Below, piece after piece: positions 16,393 to 25,349 of a stretch of DNA of 64,000 nt. The notes below the pieces were generated by a model that saw only the letters and a list, made by a program, of their open reading frames with translations, did not search any database and was not told the DNA's origin. How positions within the stretch are numbered: the stretch's first letter is position 1; each line of letters opens with the position of its first letter. Origin of the DNA: Brevibacterium renqingii (GTDB lineage Bacteria; Actinomycetota; Actinomycetes; Actinomycetales; Brevibacteriaceae); NCBI RefSeq assembly GCF_017808105.1, contig NZ_JADBHF010000014.1:1-64000 (forward strand), written 5' to 3'. The position numbers and the translations under genes were made by a program.

Positions 16393-16481
16393 ATCTCTCA
16401 GTCGATGCTGGGGTGAGGTGCGGGCCGGACGTGTTCAGGTGCGTTGCGACTCGGCGTGGGGTGTGCCACACTGAACGCAAG

Positions 16482-16503
16482 GAATACAGAACAAACGGTC
16501 AGT
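16482..16503. promoter_or_regulatory. PaaR-type operator upstream of paaA
   Basis: The right half-site CGGTCAGT (16496-16503) matches the PaaR pattern exactly; the left half is weak (5 of 8 counting N). In a shorter 7-4-7 reading, ACAGAAC-AAAC-GGTCAGT pairs at five of seven positions. The 13 bases from 16496 to 16508 are identical to 3761-3773 before the MHS transporter. Confidence 0.5.
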
Positions 16504-16626
16504 AATTGGTCTCGGCAGGGGATCTCGCAATACACCCCAACCGGGATCGAGTGTCTGTTCGGCGAAGACAGTGTGAGGACCGATGAGGACACGTCCAATG
16601 GCGGAATTGTCAGAGGTGGAATGGTT

Positions 16627-17685
16627 ATGACAACAGACATCACAGGCTCGACGGCCTCGTCCGGCGACGTCTCCGTCGAGGAGCTCGAAGCGCAGTTCGA
16701 CGCGACGATCGAAGCCAAGGACCGGATCGAACCCCGCGACTGGATGCCCGAGGCCTACCGCAAGACGCTCATCCGGCAGGTCGCGCAGCACGCGCACTCG
16801 GAGATCATCGGCATGCAGCCCGAAGGCAACTGGATCTCCCGCGCGCCCTCGCTGCGCCGCAAGGCGATTCTGCTGGCCAAGGTCCAGGACGAAGCCGGGC
16901 ATGGTCTCTACCTCTACTCGGCCGCCGAGACACTCGGCGCCACGCGCAACGAACTCACCGAGAAGCTCGTCGCCGGCAAGCAGAAGTACTCCTCGATCTT
17001 CAACTATCCGACCCTGTCCTACACGGACGTCGGCACGATCGGCTGGCTCGTCGACGGTGCCGCGATATGCAACCAGGTGCCGCTGTGCCGGACCTCCTTC
17101 GGCCCCTACGGCCGTGCGATGATCCGCATCTGCAAGGAGGAGTCCTTCCACCAGCGGCAGGGCTACGAGCTGCTGATGACGATGATGCGCGGCACCGAGG
17201 CCCAGCGCGAGATGGTGCAGGAATCGGTCAACCGCTTCTGGTGGCCGTCCCTGATGATGTTCGGGCCTCCGGACGACAACTCCCCGAACACCGAGCAGTC
17301 GATGGCCTGGGGCATCAAGACCCACACGAACGACGAACTGCGTCAGAAGTTCGTCGACATGTCCGTCCCCCAAGCCGAGGCCCTGGGCGTGACCTTCCCC
17401 GACGAGGGACTGAAATGGAACGCCGAGCGCGGACACTACGACTTCTCGACCCCGAACTGGGACGAGTTCTGGGCCGTCGTCAAGGGCAACGGGCCCTGCA
17501 ACGAACAGCGCCTGGCCCATCGCAGGCGCGCCTGGGACGAGGGTGCATGGGTGCGCGAAGCCGCGCTCGCCTTCGCCGAGAACCAGGCCGCCGAGGCGAC
17601 TGCCGACCGTAGAACCGCCCCCGCCGCCGATACCACCCCCGCCGCCGGAGTCGACACCACCACACCCGAGGAGACAGCGAAATGA
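16627..17685 (+). CDS. paaA: 1,2-phenylacetyl-CoA epoxidase, catalytic subunit A
   Basis: 352 residues with the ferritin-like diiron fold. The paired iron ligands appear as [21 protein letters not shown] (E-x2-H) and [16 protein letters not shown] (E-x2-H). PaaA, with PaaC and PaaB, epoxidises the ring of phenylacetyl-CoA. The C-terminal ~35 residues ([20 protein letters not shown]) are a Thr/Pro/Ala tail. An in-frame ATG at 16621 is an alternative start; GAGGTGG at 16613-16619 is slightly better placed for 16627. First gene of a tightly packed operon: paaB starts 4 nt before its end. Confidence 0.94.
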   Translation: MTTDITGSTASSGDVSVEELEAQFDATIEAKDRIEPRDWMPEAYRKTLIRQVAQHAHSEIIGMQPEGNWISRAPSLRRKAILLAKVQDEAGHGLYLYSAAETLGATRNELTEKLVAGKQKYSSIFNYPTLSYTDVGTIGWLVDGAAICNQVPLCRTSFGPYGRAMIRICKEESFHQRQGYELLMTMMRGTEAQREMVQESVNRFWWPSLMMFGPPDDNSPNTEQSMAWGIKTHTNDELRQKFVDMSVPQAEALGVTFPDEGLKWNAERGHYDFSTPNWDEFWAVVKGNGPCNEQRLAHRRRAWDEGAWVREAALAFAENQAAEATADRRTAPAADTTPAAGVDTTTPEETAK

Positions 17686-18023
17686 CCGAGACCAATCCCG
17701 GCTCCACCTCGGCGAAGGACGAATCCGCTACGGGCTCGACCCGCGGCGAATGGCCGCTGTACGAGGTCTTCGTGCGCGGCAAGCGCGGACTCAACCACGT
17801 CCACGTCGGATCCCTGCACGCCGCCGATGACCAGATGGCCGTCCACCACGCCCGCGACGTCTACACCCGACGCAACGAAGGCGTGAGCATCTGGGTCGTC
17901 CGCGCCGCCGACATCACGGCCTCGAGCCCGGACGAGAAGGACCCGATGTTCGCCCCCAGCGGCGACAAGGTCTACCGCCACCCGACCTTCTACGACATCC
18001 CCGACGATGTCCCGCACATGTGA
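17682..18023 (+). CDS. paaB: 1,2-phenylacetyl-CoA epoxidase subunit B
   Basis: 113 residues, the typical small PaaB subunit. It opens with a Thr/Ser-rich leader, then [42 protein letters not shown], which is the PaaB core. A C-terminal [13 protein letters not shown] completes the fold. PaaB bridges the PaaA-PaaC assembly and has no catalytic site. The ATG overlaps the paaA stop (ATGA), indicating translational coupling. Confidence 0.94.
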   Translation: MTETNPGSTSAKDESATGSTRGEWPLYEVFVRGKRGLNHVHVGSLHAADDQMAVHHARDVYTRRNEGVSIWVVRAADITASSPDEKDPMFAPSGDKVYRHPTFYDIPDDVPHM

Positions 18024-18036
18024 GGAGGGCCGAGAC

Positions 18037-19032
18037 ATGACCACCGAACACACACCGGCGGGCAGCGAGCCCACCGTCAACGTCGCCCACGACGAGGCCG
18101 GAACCAACGTCGAGCACGACACGCACGACAACGCCTACTCGGGCCTGCTCGTCAACGACGCCAACTGGGCCTTCGGCACCGACTTCGAGGATCCCCTGGC
18201 AGGCGTCGACACCACCGTGCCCGAGGGCATCGACGCGGCCGACCTCGGCGTCTACTGCCTCATGCTCGGCGACGACGCCCTGGTCTTCTCCCAGCGGATC
18301 ACCGAATGGTGTGCGGGCGCCCCGGACCTCGAGGAGGACATCGCCCTGGCGAACATCGCCCTCGACCTCCTCGGCCAGGCGCGGCTCCTGCTCGCCCGCG
18401 CGGCGGCCGCCGACCCGAACCTCGTGCCCGAACTGCCCGAAGGCTCGCCCGTGCCCGATGAGGACCGGCTCGCATACTTCCGCAATGACCTCGCGTTCCG
18501 CAATGTCCGTCTGGCCGAGGTCCCCAACGGAGACTTCGCCGAGGCGGTCGCGAAGATCCTCATCTACTCGACCTGGCGCCTGTCGATCTTCGAGCGACTC
18601 GCGGACAGCCGCGACACCGTGCTCGCGGCGATCGCGGCCAAGGGCGTCAAGGAGATGTCCTACCACCGCGACTTCGCCGGCCGCTGGGTGCTCACCCTTG
18701 CCCGCGGCACCGAGGAGTCGAGGGCCCGCCTGCTCAACGCACTCGACGGTCTGTGGCCGCTGTGGACCGAGCTCTTCGAGACTCACCCGGCCGAGGCCGC
18801 CGTCGCAGCCGCCGGCATCGGCGTCGATCCCGCCGAGGTGGCCGACGAGGCCGGAGTCATCATCGACCAGGTCTTCGCCGCCGCCGGCATCGACCGTCCC
18901 GAGAAGGGCGGCCTCGCCGGAGTCGGCGTGCACGGGCGGAAGGGCCGCGACGGGCTGCACACCGAGGCGCTGAGCAGGATGCTCGCCGATATGCAGGTCG
19001 TCGCCCGCGAACATCCGGAGGGACGCTGGTGA
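18037..19032 (+). CDS. paaC: 1,2-phenylacetyl-CoA epoxidase structural subunit C
   Basis: 331 residues with a ferritin-like fold that lacks a complete set of iron ligands, as in PaaC. Key stretches are LVFSQRITEWCAGAPDLEEDIALANIALDLLGQARLLL and EMSYHRDFAGRWVLTLARGTEESRARL. The ATG at 18037 follows TGAGGAGGGCC; an ATG at 18007 lies inside paaB and has no ribosome site. The first ~50 residues are a variable acidic leader. It is coupled to paaD by a GTGA overlap. Confidence 0.93.
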   Translation: MTTEHTPAGSEPTVNVAHDEAGTNVEHDTHDNAYSGLLVNDANWAFGTDFEDPLAGVDTTVPEGIDAADLGVYCLMLGDDALVFSQRITEWCAGAPDLEEDIALANIALDLLGQARLLLARAAAADPNLVPELPEGSPVPDEDRLAYFRNDLAFRNVRLAEVPNGDFAEAVAKILIYSTWRLSIFERLADSRDTVLAAIAAKGVKEMSYHRDFAGRWVLTLARGTEESRARLLNALDGLWPLWTELFETHPAEAAVAAAGIGVDPAEVADEAGVIIDQVFAAAGIDRPEKGGLAGVGVHGRKGRDGLHTEALSRMLADMQVVAREHPEGRW

Positions 19033-19565
19033 CCGCCGTGCTCGACACCCAGCAGCCCGCCACCAGCACCGAGGCGATCGATCGTGCCCGTGCCGCCGCC
19101 GGTCGCGTCACGGACCCGGAGATGCCGATGCTCACGCTCGTCGACCTCGGCGTGCTCCGTGATGTGAGCATCGAGGACGGCCGTGTCATCACCACAATCA
19201 CCCCCACCTATTCGGGCTGCCCGGCGATGGCGACGATGCGCGATGATCTGCAGCGCGAACTGCTGCACGCGGGATTTCCCGATGCCGAGGTCCGCGTGTC
19301 CCTGACCCCGGCCTGGACCAGCGACTGGATCACCGAGGCCGGGCGCAAGGCGCTCAAGGACGCGGGCATCTCCCCACCCGGACAGGCGCCTCGCCGTGAG
19401 GGGCCGGTGGCGCTGACCCTCATGCCCACCCGCCGCGCGGTCACCTGCGTCCTGTGCGGTTCGGACAACGTGCACCTGTCCTCCGAATTCGGGCCGACCA
19501 CCTGCAAGGCCATGTACCAGTGCCTCGACTGCCTCGAACCGTTTGACCACGTGAAGGAGATCTGA
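19029..19565 (+). CDS. paaD: Phenylacetyl-CoA epoxidase maturation protein D (Fe-S assembly type)
   Basis: 178 residues. An N-terminal MIP18/DUF59 domain (GRVTDPEMPMLTLVDLGVLRDVSIEDG ... PTYSGCPAMATM) is followed by a C-terminal zinc-ribbon-like segment with four cysteines (CVLCGSDN, then CLDCLEPF). PaaD is thought to help mature the iron centres of the epoxidase complex. The GTG start at 19029 overlaps the paaC stop. Confidence 0.92.
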   Translation: MTAVLDTQQPATSTEAIDRARAAAGRVTDPEMPMLTLVDLGVLRDVSIEDGRVITTITPTYSGCPAMATMRDDLQRELLHAGFPDAEVRVSLTPAWTSDWITEAGRKALKDAGISPPGQAPRREGPVALTLMPTRRAVTCVLCGSDNVHLSSEFGPTTCKAMYQCLDCLEPFDHVKEI

Positions 19566-20656
19566 TGACCGAGACGATCAGCTCCTCGACCGGAACCGCT
19601 TCCCGCTCGAGCTTCTACCCGCTGACCGTGAAGTCGGTCGACCACCTCACCGAGGACTCGGCGGCAGTGACCTTCGACGTGCCGGACAAATACGCCGAAC
19701 TCTTCGACTTCGCCGCCGGCCAGTCCCTGACCCTGCGCCGCAGCATCGACGGTCAAGAGCACCGCCGCACCTACTCGATCTGCGCCCCGGCAGGCAGCGA
19801 TCCCCGCATCGGCGTGCGCGAGATCCCCGAAGGTCTCTTCTCCCAATGGCTCGTCCACGAGGTGCGCCCCGGCGATACCATCGAAGTGCAGCCGCCCTCG
19901 GGCAGCTTCCGGGCCGATCCCTCGATCGGCGGCAGGCACCTGTGCATCGCGGCCGGTTCGGGTATCACCCCGATGCTGTCGATCGCTGAGACTGTGCTGT
20001 CGAACCCCGAGGCCTCGGTCACTCTGCTCTACGGCAACCGCCATACGAACACCGTGATGTTCGCCGAGGAGCTCGCCGACCTCAAGGACGCCCGCAACCA
20101 GCAGCTCGACCTCATCCACGTGCTCTCCCGCGAGCCCCGCGACGTCGAACTCTTCTCCGGCCGTCTCGACGAGGACAAGCTGCGGCAGCTGCTGTCCTCC
20201 CTGGTGCGGACCGAGAGCCTCGACCATGTCTGGCTGTGCGGACCTTTCGGCATGCTGAACGACGCCCGCGCCGTCCTCGCCGAATTCGACGTGCCCCCGG
20301 AGAAGATCCACTTCGAGCTCTTCTACGTCGACGAGCCCCCGCCGGAGGTCGTCCACGCGGACAAGGTCGTCGAGGGAGCCACCAGCGAGGTCACCGTCGT
20401 GCTCGACGGAAAGCGCTCCACCTCGGCGATGTCGCAGGGCAAGACGATCCTCGACTCCGCGCAGGAGACCCGCTCGGATCTGCCGTTCGCCTGCAAGGGC
20501 GGAGTGTGCGGGACCTGCCGGGCGAAGATCTGCGGCGGCGAGGTCGACATGGTCCGCAACTACGCCCTCGAGGACGCCGAGGTCGAGGCGAACTTCGTCC
20601 TCACCTGCCAGACGTTCCCCGTCAGCGACGAGGTCACGGTCGACTTCGACTCCTGA
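19565..20656 (+). CDS. paaE: Phenylacetyl-CoA epoxidase reductase subunit E
   Basis: 363 residues: an FAD domain (RRTYSICAPAGSD near residue 70), an NAD domain (CIAAGSGITPMLSIAE near residue 130; LCGPFGML near 225), and a C-terminal plant-type 2Fe-2S domain with FACKGGVCGTCRAKICGG plus a fourth Cys in VLTCQTF. It passes electrons from NAD(P)H to the diiron centre of PaaA. The ATG shares a base with the paaD stop (TGATG). The reading frame stays open past the stop into the hydratase remnant. Confidence 0.94.
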   Translation: MTETISSSTGTASRSSFYPLTVKSVDHLTEDSAAVTFDVPDKYAELFDFAAGQSLTLRRSIDGQEHRRTYSICAPAGSDPRIGVREIPEGLFSQWLVHEVRPGDTIEVQPPSGSFRADPSIGGRHLCIAAGSGITPMLSIAETVLSNPEASVTLLYGNRHTNTVMFAEELADLKDARNQQLDLIHVLSREPRDVELFSGRLDEDKLRQLLSSLVRTESLDHVWLCGPFGMLNDARAVLAEFDVPPEKIHFELFYVDEPPPEVVHADKVVEGATSEVTVVLDGKRSTSAMSQGKTILDSAQETRSDLPFACKGGVCGTCRAKICGGEVDMVRNYALEDAEVEANFVLTCQTFPVSDEVTVDFDS

Positions 20657-21016
20657 TCCGCCGACAACCCCGGGCCCCGAGCCCTCCACGCCGTCTGCGC
20701 CGAGTTCGAAACCGAACCGAAGGTCGCCCTCGAAGTCGCAGGTCAGGCTCTGGCCGAGCGGATCGCGAGCTTCGCGTCCCTGGCGGTGCGGCTGAGCAAA
20801 TCGGCCTTCCACGCTCCCCGCGAGGTCCACCCGCTGATTGATAATGTGGCCCAGGCCGTGCTGTTCGAGACCGAGGAGAAGTTCGCCCGCATGGACGCTT
20901 TCCTCTCCAAGCGCGAAGCCAAGAAGGCGAAGAAGGCCGCCGAGTCGGCCGCACAGACGGGTCGGACCACCGACCGAACGGCCGGGACCGACCCGGAGAA
21001 AGGCGACATCGCATGA
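20657..21016 (+). pseudogene. Remnant of an enoyl-CoA hydratase (C-terminal fragment)
   Basis: From just after the paaE stop to 21016 one frame reads as the C-terminal part of a crotonase: AVCAEFETEPKVALEVAGQALAERIASFASLAVRLSKSAFHA and on to DAFLSKREAKK, ending in a Lys/Ala/Thr tail. The whole N-terminal half with the oxyanion hole and catalytic residues is absent, and there is no good start (a GTG at 20786 would give 76 residues). The fragment is in the paaE frame, and its stop overlaps the paaH start by 4 nt. I read it as the end of a paaF-type gene after an internal deletion. Confidence 0.7.
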
Positions 21017-21873
21017 ATGAGACCGAACCCGCCGGCACCTCGGCGGCCCCGCGCGTGCCCGAGACCGTCGGAGTCTACGGCGGCGGCCGGATGGGAGCGG
21101 GCATCGCCCATGCCTTCGCCACCGCAGGCGCCCGCGTCATCGTCATCGAGAGCACCGAGGACACCGTGGCCGCCGCACGCGAGCGCGTCGATGCCTCGAT
21201 CGAGAAATCGGCGTCGAAGGGCATCGAGGTCCCCGGAACCGTCGAGGTCGTCCGCGACCCGACCCTGCTGGATCAGGCCCTCCTCGTCGTCGAGGCCGTG
21301 CCCGAGGACGTCGAACTCAAACAGGAGATCCTCGCCGGCATCGCGAAGTACGCTCCGGCCGCGAGCATCGGCACGAACACCTCGGCGCTGTCCATCGACG
21401 AACTCGCCGCCGCACTGCCGCGGCCGCAGGCGCTGATCGGCCTCCATTTCTTCAATCCCGTCCCCGTCTCCGAACTCGTCGAGGTCGTCGTCGGCACCCA
21501 CACCGACCCCGGCCTCGTCGAGGTCGCCAAGGGGTGGGTGGCAGGACTGGACAAGACGGCGATCACGGTCAGGGACTCGCCCGGATTCGCCTCCTCCCGC
21601 CTCGGCGTGGCCCTGGCCATCGAAGCGATGCGGATGGTCGAAGAGGGTGTGGCCGAGCCTGCCGACATCGACCGGGCCATGACTCTGGGTTACCGGCACC
21701 CGGCGGGGCCGCTGCAGACCACGGACATCGTCGGCCTCGACGTGCGCTTGGGCATCGCCGACCACCTCGCCGCCGAGCTCGGCGACCGTTTCGCGCCTCC
21801 GCAGATCCTGCGCGACAAGGTCGAAGCCGGCGAACTCGGCCGGAAGACCGGCCAGGGCTTCTACACTTGGTGA
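21013..21873 (+). CDS. paaH: 3-hydroxyacyl-CoA dehydrogenase of the phenylacetate pathway
   Basis: 286 residues: an N-terminal Rossmann domain (GVYGGGRMGAGIAHAFATAGARVIVIE) and a C-terminal 3HCDH domain with NTSALSIDELAAALPRPQALIGLHFFNPVPVSELVEVV (catalytic His in GLHFFNP) and DSPGFASSRLG. It oxidises 3-hydroxyadipyl-CoA with NAD. The ATG overlaps the stop of the hydratase remnant. PaaH in many bacteria is a longer, two-domain protein; this short form resembles FadB2-type enzymes. Confidence 0.85.
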   Translation: MNETEPAGTSAAPRVPETVGVYGGGRMGAGIAHAFATAGARVIVIESTEDTVAAARERVDASIEKSASKGIEVPGTVEVVRDPTLLDQALLVVEAVPEDVELKQEILAGIAKYAPAASIGTNTSALSIDELAAALPRPQALIGLHFFNPVPVSELVEVVVGTHTDPGLVEVAKGWVAGLDKTAITVRDSPGFASSRLGVALAIEAMRMVEEGVAEPADIDRAMTLGYRHPAGPLQTTDIVGLDVRLGIADHLAAELGDRFAPPQILRDKVEAGELGRKTGQGFYTW

Positions 21874-21938
21874 CACCTCGTTCGCCCACCCAGGCGAGCG
21901 AGCGACCGACGGCCATGACCAGACGCAAAGGAGCATCC

Positions 21939-22715
21939 ATGACCGAGATCCAGCTGAGGAACCGCGACCGGATCGCCGAGATCGTCCTCGACGGACCCGA
22001 GACCCGCAACGCCCTCGACGCGGACGACCTCCGCGATATCGCCGCGGCCGTGGCCAAGGTCGCCGAGGCGATCCCGAACGTGCGTGTGCTGCTCATCCGC
22101 GGTGAGGGCAAGGTGTTCTGCTCCGGCCGCGACATCAGCGGCGTCGACGTCGACACCGATGACGCCCGCGCGTTCCTGGCCGAGGTCTTCGCCCCCGTCT
22201 TCCAGGCGATCCGCGCCCTGCCGATCCCCGTCATCGCCCAGGTCCAGGGCGCTGCGCTGGGCCTCGGCTTCGGCGTCGCCGCTGCCGCCGACATCATCTT
22301 CGCCGCAGACGACGCGAAGTTCGGCTCTCCCTTCGCCGCGATCGGCGCGATGCTCGACTCCGGCGCGCACCATGTGTTCCTCGACAGGGTCGGCTACCAC
22401 CGGACCATGGACCTCATCGTCACCGGCGACTTCATGACCGGCGCCGAGGCAGCCGCCGCCGGGATCGTCTCCCGTGCGGTTCCGGCTGCGGACCTGTCGG
22501 ACTTCGTCGAGTCGAAGCTCGAGAGGATCGTCTCCGGACCCGCCGAGGCCTTCGCCATGGAGAAGGGCTTCGTGCAGAAGATCGCCGACGATCGACCGAG
22601 CCTGTCCGAGGTGCTCGCCGAGGAGGCCGCCCTGCAGGAGTCGGCCCGGCAGACCCCCGATTACGCCGAGGGTTTCAAAGCGTTCCAGGAACGCCGCAAA
22701 CCGAATTTCGAATAG
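21939..22715 (+). CDS. paaG: Enoyl-CoA hydratase/isomerase, PaaG-like
   Basis: 258 residues of the crotonase family: RNRDRIAEIVLDGPETRNALDADDL, the oxyanion stretch FCSGRDISG, and VQGAALGLGFGVAAAADIIFAADDAKFGSPFAAIGAMLDSGAHHVFLDRVG. In that last stretch the usual hydratase Glu is not seen and an Asp-Ser-Gly occupies the place seen in PaaG isomerases, which convert 1,2-epoxyphenylacetyl-CoA to the oxepin. I therefore favour PaaG over a plain hydratase (PaaF). AAAGGAGC precedes the ATG. It closes the operon begun by paaA. Confidence 0.78.
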   Translation: MTEIQLRNRDRIAEIVLDGPETRNALDADDLRDIAAAVAKVAEAIPNVRVLLIRGEGKVFCSGRDISGVDVDTDDARAFLAEVFAPVFQAIRALPIPVIAQVQGAALGLGFGVAAAADIIFAADDAKFGSPFAAIGAMLDSGAHHVFLDRVGYHRTMDLIVTGDFMTGAEAAAAGIVSRAVPAADLSDFVESKLERIVSGPAEAFAMEKGFVQKIADDRPSLSEVLAEEAALQESARQTPDYAEGFKAFQERRKPNFE

Positions 22716-22737
22716 TCCTCAGCCGAGCCCGGTGGAG

Positions 22738-23562
22738 TCAGCGATCGGTCGCATCTCCGGGGGCGTCATCCGGCTCCTGGGCGTCATTCGGCTCCTGGCT
22801 GTCGTGCGGCTGGTCGCCGTCCGCCTCGGTGCTGGTGCGCGCGGACTTCCAGCGCCGCATTGTGACGATCGTGAGCGCGATGACCAGGGCCCAGGAGATG
22901 CCCACGGCGATGGCGTTGAGCACCGTCGGGTCGCCGATGAACGCCCCGACTGCCACCAGAGACAGCTGCCCGGGCAGGGAGGAGACGAGGGTGGCGCTGA
23001 GGAACGTGCGATTGTCCACGCCCAGTGCCCCGCTGCCGTAGTTCACCGGCCAGTACGGGAATCCTGGCATGAGGCGCAAAGCGCACACCGCGTAGAAGCC
23101 GCCGCCGGTGAGCCTGGACTCGACGGATTCGGCATGGGAGCCGAGCAGCCGCAGCACCGTGTCCCGGCCCAGCGCCCGGGCAATCCAGTATCCGCCCCAG
23201 CAGCCGAGGACGACGCCGATCATCGACAGCAGGGTGCCGAAGGGCAGACCGAAGACGAGTCCGCCGGCAGTGGCCATGATCGTCACCGGGATCGGAGTGG
23301 CGGCGACGACCGCGTAGATGATGATGAAGACGCCGAAGCCCCAGAAGCCGGCGGCCGCGATGTCGCTCTGGAGCACGTCGATGGAGGGCAGGCGGACGTT
23401 GAAGACCGCCCACACGCCGGCCAGCAGGAGCAGGGCGAGGGCGATATTGCGCAGGATCGTCGACCAGTCGAGACGGGAGCTGCCGGAGCGGGCTGCGGGG
23501 GCACGAGAATCGCCGGAGCGGGGCGTCCGCTCCGGCGTCGAGGCGTCATCGTGTCCGGGCAT
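22738..23562 (-). CDS. TVP38/TMEM64 (VTT-domain) membrane protein
   Basis: 274 residues with 5-6 membrane segments. The VTT core includes ATPIPVTIMATAGGLVFGLPFGTLLSMIGVVLGCWGGYWIARALG and a later LRLMPGFPYWPVNYGSGALGVDNRTF, the F/P-G-motif typical of DedA/TVP38 proteins. Such proteins are linked to lipid scrambling and membrane homeostasis; the substrate here is unknown. Both termini are hydrophilic (Asp/Glu/Pro-rich C-terminus). It converges on the paa operon with a 22-nt gap. Confidence 0.85.
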   Translation of the reverse strand: MPGHDDASTPERTPRSGDSRAPAARSGSSRLDWSTILRNIALALLLLAGVWAVFNVRLPSIDVLQSDIAAAGFWGFGVFIIIYAVVAATPIPVTIMATAGGLVFGLPFGTLLSMIGVVLGCWGGYWIARALGRDTVLRLLGSHAESVESRLTGGGFYAVCALRLMPGFPYWPVNYGSGALGVDNRTFLSATLVSSLPGQLSLVAVGAFIGDPTVLNAIAVGISWALVIALTIVTMRRWKSARTSTEADGDQPHDSQEPNDAQEPDDAPGDATDR

Positions 23563-23613
23563 GGATCGATCCTACGTCGGCTCCCGGGCACGACGGCAAA
23601 CCGTCGGATCGGA

Positions 23614-25095
23614 TCAGGCGGCGGGACCCTCGGTCAGCGTGACCTCCGCGGTGTGACTCTGACCGGAGTCGTCCGTCCAGGTCAGGGACACAGTATCGCC
23701 GGGTTCGTGGTTCGATATGGCTTCGGACAGTGAGTTGCCGTCGGTGATCGGGGTCGACCCGATCGCGGTGATCGTGTCCCCGGCGGCAAGCCCCACCTCG
23801 GCGGCGGGAGTGTCTTCGTAGACTCCGGCGACGACCGCACCCTCGGTGGCTGCGGAACCGGGCTGCCCGGACTGGCGCGACTGACCCGATTGGCCGGACT
23901 GGTCCGCCTGACCGGACTGGCTGACGCCGATGCCGAGGAAGGCCGGGTAGCCGAGGGTGTTCGTGCTCGTCTGCTCTCCGTCGATGATCGCATCGGCCGT
24001 GGTCAGCGCCGCCTCGATGGGGATGGCGAAGCCGGTGACCACCGCGGTGCCCGAGGAAGCGGCGGTGTCCATGCCCACGACCTCGCCCTCGTCATCGAGC
24101 AGGGCCCCACCCGAGTCGCCGGAGACGATATCGGCCTGGACCTCGATCATCCCGTCCAGGGTCTCCGAGTCCTCGGTGCCCTTGGCCGTCTTGGTCACGG
24201 AGGCGCCGAGGTCGGTGACCGTTCCGTCGGCGGCCATGAGGCGACCGCCGCCCTCGGAGTTGCCGACGGCGGTGACGTCGTCACCGACGTCGACGGTGTC
24301 GTCGTCGATCGTGGCCGGCTGCAGGTCCTCAGCGTCCTCGAGCTGGAGCACAGCCACATCCTCGGTCGAATCCGAGCCGACGACGCTCGCAGTGTAGGTC
24401 TTGCCGGTCGTGGTCACGGTGACGGCGATCTTCGTGGAATCGGCGATGACGTGGTTGTTCGTCAGAACGAGTCCGTCCTTGCTCAGCACGATTCCGGTGC
24501 CGGCCGCCTCGGCCTTCTCATAGCCGAGTTCGGTGTCGATGAGCACGACGCCGGTGGACTCCTTCGCACTGGCCGCTGTGGCCTCCTGCTGGGTCGAGCC
24601 GTTGTCTCCCTAACCGGTGTCGGGGGACTGTGCGCCGCCGCCGGGGGTGGTTCCTCCGCCGAGGCTGCCGTTGCCGCTTCCGGGTGTCGTGCCCGGTGTC
24701 GTACCGCCGGAGTCACCGCCCTGGGTGCCGCTGCCCTGTCCGGTGCCGCCCTGGCCGAGGTTCGGCGACTCGCTGCCGCCCTGTCCGGTGCCACCCTGTC
24801 CGCTGCTGCCCTGGCTGGGGTCGGTCGGCTGTCCGGTGAAGGGGGCGGCTGCCTCGGTGGTCCCGGCCGCGACCGTGTGGGCGTGGGACACTGCGGCGGC
24901 CGGCAGGCCCGCGGGCGTTCCGACGCTCAGTGCGAGGGCAGCCGCTGCTCCGGTGACGGCAAGGGCGAGTCGACGCCTGCGTGGGCGGGATCGGGTGACG
25001 GCGCTCGCCGTCGTCTCGGTGCCGAATGGGTTCTCACCGTTGTACCCAGCGCCGGTCGCCGTGTGTGCTGACCTCGTGCGCCTCGACTCGTTCAT
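23614..25095 (-). pseudogene. HtrA/DegP-like secreted serine protease with PDZ domain, broken by an in-frame TAG
   Basis: One frame runs 494 codons with a single stop, TAG at 24612-24610. Before it come an N-terminal membrane anchor (RRRRLALAVTGAAAALALSVG) and a long Gly/Ser/Thr linker. After it come a full trypsin-like domain with the triad His (TNNHVIAD), Asp (STEDVAVLQLE) and Ser (SGDSGGALLD) and a C-terminal PDZ domain (GVYEDTPAAEVGLAAGDTITAIG). No frameshift is needed. A GTG at 24546 could restart translation but would give a protease without its export signal. The DNA otherwise looks intact, so the stop is recent, a suppressed codon or a sequencing error. Confidence 0.75.
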
Positions 25096-25349
25096 GGTCT
25101 GTGCCTTTCTCCGTTCTGCGGAAGTTCTCTGTGATTCCTATTGAGCATCCGTACGCTGTGGCCCAGCTGTGGCGCAGCTGGAGCCAAGCTTCGACTTTTG
25201 AGGACGGGGTACGAGTACACATCGGGTGACGGCTCTCAACGCGTCATCTCAGATCGAATGTCGAGCCGAGAATCTCACCTTATTTGGGTGGAATCCGGTG
25301 CGCGGTTCTTGGCTAGTCTTTGGACGTTAGCGCGACCTATAACGTCCAC

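Larger units (their letters stand above)
16044..16626. promoter_or_regulatory. Divergent control region between paaI-paaK-paaR and paaABCDE
   Basis: About 580 nt without a gene I can support. It carries two PaaR-like operators (16149-16170 near paaI, 16482-16503 near paaA) and an array of three related 13-mers at 16314-16392. From the paaA-side operator to the paaA start there are about 120 nt, consistent with an untranslated leader. Confidence 0.75.

Noticed and set aside
16170-16440. Possible small genes in the paaI-paaA gap
   Set aside because: Several frames of 60-100 codons exist on both strands but overlap the repeat array, lack ribosome sites and have shadow-like composition.
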